The translations under genes and the position numbers were made by a program. Positions 7,068-9,498 of a DNA stretch of 9,498 nucleotides are shown here, piece after piece. Every line of letters begins with the position of its first letter. Within the stretch, counting starts at the first letter, position 1. Under the pieces are notes generated by a model. That model searched no databases. It had not been told where the DNA came from and saw only the letters and a program-made list of their open reading frames with translations. The stretch spans positions 1 to 9,498 of the forward strand of contig JAEZBU010000021.1 of the NCBI GenBank assembly GCA_023426855.1. Reading direction: 5' to 3'. The DNA comes from Pseudomonadota bacterium. Its GTDB lineage: Bacteria; Pseudomonadota; Alphaproteobacteria; Rhizobiales; Hyphomicrobiaceae.

Positions 7068-8027
7068 CTAGGCGTTGCGCGATACATCGCGGCCGATACG
7101 CCAGACCTCTTCCTGCACGCGCATATCGGCGAGGATCCGATCGAGCAGCAAGCTGGTGCGTTTGAAGAGATCAGACCCGCGACGATAATCCGCCGATGCG
7201 AAGAAGTCGATGCGTCCGGCCTTAAATAGGTCGACGCATTTGATCCGCGCTTTACCCGGTGGATAAACCGCAATCGCGTGACCGCCGTTCTTTCGCATGA
7301 CAGCCATGGACGGCACATCGGTGTCGCCGTCTCCGAAATAGATCATGTTCGAGAATGGAATGGGGCGATTGGCTTCCGGCATGTGCTGATTGATATTTTC
7401 GCGCAGATCCTCGACGCCCTTGTTGATGCGAAAGAGATATTGCGTTTTGCCGGTGTCGGATATCACGCGCTTGGGATAGGGCAGGTCATACGGGTCGAAC
7501 CAGTACTCGGACGCGAAAACATTATGGAAATGCGGGTAGATCGTCGTGCCTTCGATGATCTCGGTCAGGCCGGATGAAATGAGATAATGGCGGAGTGTGA
7601 CGCCAGAGCTCTCTGCACGGATTTTGACGTACTCGCCGATCGCATCGAACCATTCGGATACGCCCGGAAACAGTTCGACCCTGCGCCCTTGCGCTACAAG
7701 ATCCTGCCGGTCGATGCGCACGCCTTTGGCTTTGGCCTTCTTGTACATCAGGTGCATGTAGGTGATCAGCGGATCAGCGGCATGCTCGCGCGCGATCCGA
7801 TTTGATTCTGCCCAGAACGCCTTCGCGTCCTCGCCGATCTCGGGCAGGAACGCGTATTCCTGCATCGGCCGGGGCGAGAGCGTGCCGTCGAAATCGTAGA
7901 CGAGGGCGATGACCTTGCGGTCGTATCCGGAGCGTGCCGCCTGCGTCGTGCGCGATCCCTTCAGCCGGTTGATCGGCAGATCGTCATTGGCGGGCTGATT
8001 TCGATCCCGTGGTGTCCGATCCGACAT
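7068..8027 (-). CDS. HAD-superfamily hydrolase (phosphoserine phosphatase-like)
   Basis: A 319-residue cytoplasmic hydrolase of the haloacid dehalogenase superfamily, probably a phosphatase acting through a phospho-aspartyl intermediate. Motif I is YDFDGTLS with nucleophile Asp45 and acid/base Asp47. Motif II is the Ser pair in LISSG (151-152). A plausible motif III Lys is Lys194 in DTGKTQYLF. Motif IV is FGDGDTDVPSM (231-241), providing Mg-binding Asp residues. The insert between motifs I and II (about 50-145) is a helical cap containing MHLMYKKAKAKG. The order and spacing resemble the phosphoserine-phosphatase-like HAD group, but the protein is longer and its substrate is unknown. ATG 8027 is preferred because AGGAT lies 6-10 nt upstream and the alternative TTG at 8105 adds only a basic, non-conserved leader. 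Residues 1-36 are polar and probably disordered. It stands alone between the hypothetical gene and the OmpA-like gene; no convincing promoter was found. Confidence 0.9.
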   Translation of the reverse strand: MSDRTPRDRNQPANDDLPINRLKGSRTTQAARSGYDRKVIALVYDFDGTLSPRPMQEYAFLPEIGEDAKAFWAESNRIAREHAADPLITYMHLMYKKAKAKGVRIDRQDLVAQGRRVELFPGVSEWFDAIGEYVKIRAESSGVTLRHYLISSGLTEIIEGTTIYPHFHNVFASEYWFDPYDLPYPKRVISDTGKTQYLFRINKGVEDLRENINQHMPEANRPIPFSNMIYFGDGDTDVPSMAVMRKNGGHAIAVYPPGKARIKCVDLFKAGRIDFFASADYRRGSDLFKRTSLLLDRILADMRVQEEVWRIGRDVSRNA

Positions 8028-8236
8028 GGCAATCCTGCGCAGCCCCAATAGTCGCCTCGCCGTACGCCGACGCACAGCGTTCAGCGGCAGTTTCACGATT
8101 CGCAAGACATAAAGAAGGCTGCCGACGGGCTTCGGTCAATCCATCATGGGATAGCTGTGCGCGACTGTGTGGTCGCCATCAGGTGCTCGCAGGAGCTGCC
8201 GATCGGCCAAGTCGCGTATGGGGCAGGCAACGAATA

Positions 8237-8266
8237 AGGGGAGGAGACCGGTCAGCCTCCTCCCCT
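8237..8266 (-). terminator. Probable terminator of the OmpA-like gene
   Basis: AGGGGAGGAG (8237-8246) pairs perfectly with CTCCTCCCCT (8257-8266) around a 10-nt loop. On the minus strand it begins 30 nt after the stop codon at 8296 and is followed by a weak T-rich run (TTATTCGTT). Stem strength and location favour a terminator; the poor T-tract lowers confidence. Confidence 0.6.
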
Positions 8267-8295
8267 CGACTAGCGCTCAGCGTGCGTGTTCGCTG

Positions 8296-9498
8296 TTATT
8301 CCGCCCGCGACATCAGACCCGAGATGTTGCGCACGGCAACGCGCCGATTGATGACTTCCGGAGCCTGTGTGTCGATCTTCAGGAATTGCTCGCCATAGCC
8401 TTGGGTGACGAGGTTTTCCGGCGGAACATCGAACTCGTCGGACAGGATCATCGCGACACTTTCGGCGCGACGGTCGGACAGGGTCAGGTTGTCCTCATCC
8501 GAACCGACAGCGTCGGTGTGGCCTTCAACCATGAAGACCGCATCGGGATTGCGTTCCAGCACCCTGTTGATGGCGCGCGCCATCCGCTCCAGGCGACTGT
8601 ACTGCTCCGGCGGCACCTCCCACGACCCGAACTCGAAGTTCACCGAGTCGAGGTCGACGCGCCGGACGCGCTCGCGCACGTACTGGCTTTGACGAATTTC
8701 GTCCAAGGAGTAGCCGCGTTCCAGTTCCTCGATCGGAGGTGCTGACAGGGCTTCGTAGACGTCGTCGTAGGAGGAGTCCTCATAGTCGACGATATACTTC
8801 TCGCGGGGGATGCGAATGATAGGCGGTGCCAGGGCAACGTAGCCGCCGAGGAAGATGCCCCCGACGCCCGGACGGTGATAACGACGGTTGTCGATCAGGA
8901 CCACCATCCGGCCATCCGGCCCACGGCGATAGCGGTGCAGCAATCGACCGTGACTGTCGACGACCGATACGACCTGAATTCCGCCAGGGCGCATGTACGT
9001 CGTCATCGTCGAGCCGTCCTTGCGCCGTTCCACGCGCTGGTCGCGGAAGGTCCGGCGGAAACGATCGCCTTCGTCGTGGCGGATGACCGCACGCCCCTGT
9101 TCGCGCACGATCACGCGGCGATCCGGTTCCTCGATGATGCGGCGCCCGCCTTCAACGCGTTCACGGCGCTCTTTCTTGATGTCGTCAAGACGCATGCGAC
9201 GGAAATCGCGCCCGTCCTTGCTGGTGTTACGGGCATCGCGCTTTTCGTTTGGCTGGGGCGGGCGAGCGTCTCGCGCATCCTTTGGCCCCGGGCGTGGATC
9301 GGGGCGGACGCCCGGACGCTGCTGCTGTTCCTGGCGGACATCCCGGCTGTCGCTCGGCTGAGGCGGCCGGCCATCGCGTGCGTTCTGTGGACCCTGGCGC
9401 GGATCGGTCGGGCGAACAACCGGCCGCTGTGGCTGATCCTGGCGGCCGTCGCGCTTTTCGTTCGGCTGGGGCGGACGTCCGTCACGTGCATTCTGTGA
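8296..9498 (-). CDS. OmpA-family peptidoglycan-binding protein, N-terminally truncated by the window edge
   Basis: The reading frame is open without interruption from the stop at 8296 to the last base of the window, giving 400 codons; the true start lies beyond 9498. The in-frame ATG at 9195 is internal, since the same compositional repeat pattern continues upstream of it. Order in the visible part: about 90 residues of Pro/Arg/Gln/Asp-rich tandem repeats (2-91); a basic, acidic-interrupted segment with beta-like motifs (IIEEPDRRVIVREQGRAVIRH, about 121-141); a segment with Gly-rich turns ending in GGIFLGGYVALAPP (213-226); then a C-terminal OmpA domain (about 285-395). In that domain GHTDAVG carries the peptidoglycan-binding Asp (329), LSDRRAESV the paired Arg (344), followed by TQGYGEQ and INRRVAVRNI. 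Proteins with this domain anchor the outer membrane to peptidoglycan. The unseen N-terminus should carry a signal peptide or lipoprotein signal. It is followed by its own probable terminator. Confidence 0.92.
   Translation of the reverse strand, partial: SQNARDGRPPQPNEKRDGRQDQPQRPVVRPTDPRQGPQNARDGRPPQPSDSRDVRQEQQQRPGVRPDPRPGPKDARDARPPQPNEKRDARNTSKDGRDFRRMRLDDIKKERRERVEGGRRIIEEPDRRVIVREQGRAVIRHDEGDRFRRTFRDQRVERRKDGSTMTTYMRPGGIQVVSVVDSHGRLLHRYRRGPDGRMVVLIDNRRYHRPGVGGIFLGGYVALAPPIIRIPREKYIVDYEDSSYDDVYEALSAPPIEELERGYSLDEIRQSQYVRERVRRVDLDSVNFEFGSWEVPPEQYSRLERMARAINRVLERNPDAVFMVEGHTDAVGSDEDNLTLSDRRAESVAMILSDEFDVPPENLVTQGYGEQFLKIDTQAPEVINRRVAVRNISGLMSRAE
9229..9495 (-). repeat. Tandem approximately 35-codon repeats in the OmpA-like gene
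   Basis: Read on the minus strand, two and a half units are visible: 9495-9388 (36 codons, starting QNARDGRPPQPNEKRDGR), 9387-9283 (35 codons, starting QNARDGRPPQPSDSRDVR) and 9282-9229 (18 codons, KDARDARPPQPNEKRDAR). Each full unit ends with a variable RP-V-RP-DPR-GP segment. The DNA copies are also similar, so recent tandem duplication is plausible. The array continues to the window edge and may be longer. Confidence 0.85.

Noticed and set aside
6954..7229. 91-codon plus-strand frame after the EcfG-type box
   Set aside because: More than half lies antisense to the HAD gene and there is no ribosome binding site or recognisable domain.
8028..8105. TTG-initiated 26-residue extension of the HAD hydrolase
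   Set aside because: A rare start codon giving a basic non-conserved leader; ATG 8027 has an AGGA ribosome binding site.
8167..8745. 192-codon plus-strand frame opposite the OmpA-like gene
   Set aside because: Antisense shadow of the OmpA domain; it also crosses the probable terminator hairpin.
8875..9498. 207-codon plus-strand frame running to the window edge with hydrophobic segments
   Set aside because: It is the antisense of the Arg/Asp/Gln repeat region; the apparent Leu/Ala-rich membrane-like stretches are complements of the repeat codons, while the minus strand continues into a genuine OmpA domain.

Overview
The window looks like chromosomal DNA from a high-GC alphaproteobacterium, most likely of the Bradyrhizobium/Rhodopseudomonas/Afipia group. 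The pointers are a CIRCE-controlled groES-groEL operon whose GroEL ends in a GGM-rich tail, a clade-3-type KatA catalase, an FkbM-family methyltransferase, and a GGAAC-N16-CGTT box of the kind used by the alphaproteobacterial EcfG general-stress sigma factor. The genus is inferred from family resemblance, not from a database search. No transposase, integrase, rRNA, tRNA, CRISPR array or phage gene was seen.

Layout from left to right. Positions 1-328 hold no convincing gene but are dense in palindromes. A short minus-strand gene (329-610) encodes a secreted cysteine-rich protein. A strong intrinsic terminator (743-770) closes katA (795-2309, minus). A 384-bp divergent region separates katA from groES and carries a CIRCE operator, a sigma-70/sigma-32-like promoter and a possible very short ORF. 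groES (2694-2981) and groEL (3068-4708) follow on the plus strand and end in a textbook terminator (4739-4773). An FkbM methyltransferase gene (4904-5923, plus) meets a minus-strand hypothetical gene (6124-6780) across a 200-bp hairpin-bearing convergent gap. Next come a minus-strand HAD-superfamily hydrolase (7068-8027) and the C-terminal 400 codons of a minus-strand OmpA-domain protein (8296-9498) whose start lies beyond the right edge.

The shared theme is stress and envelope physiology: peroxide removal (KatA), protein folding (GroES/GroEL), a probable general-stress gene (6124-6780), a peptidoglycan-binding outer-membrane protein and a small exported disulfide-type protein. Most of this is ordinary core-genome content. 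I do not see a new multi-gene system. The points most worth a second look are the EcfG-type promoter before the unknown gene, the approximately 35-residue repeats in the truncated OmpA protein that continue past its first internal Met, the cysteine-rich small protein, the palindrome cluster at the left edge, and the promoter/Shine-Dalgarno/short-ORF arrangement between katA and groES.
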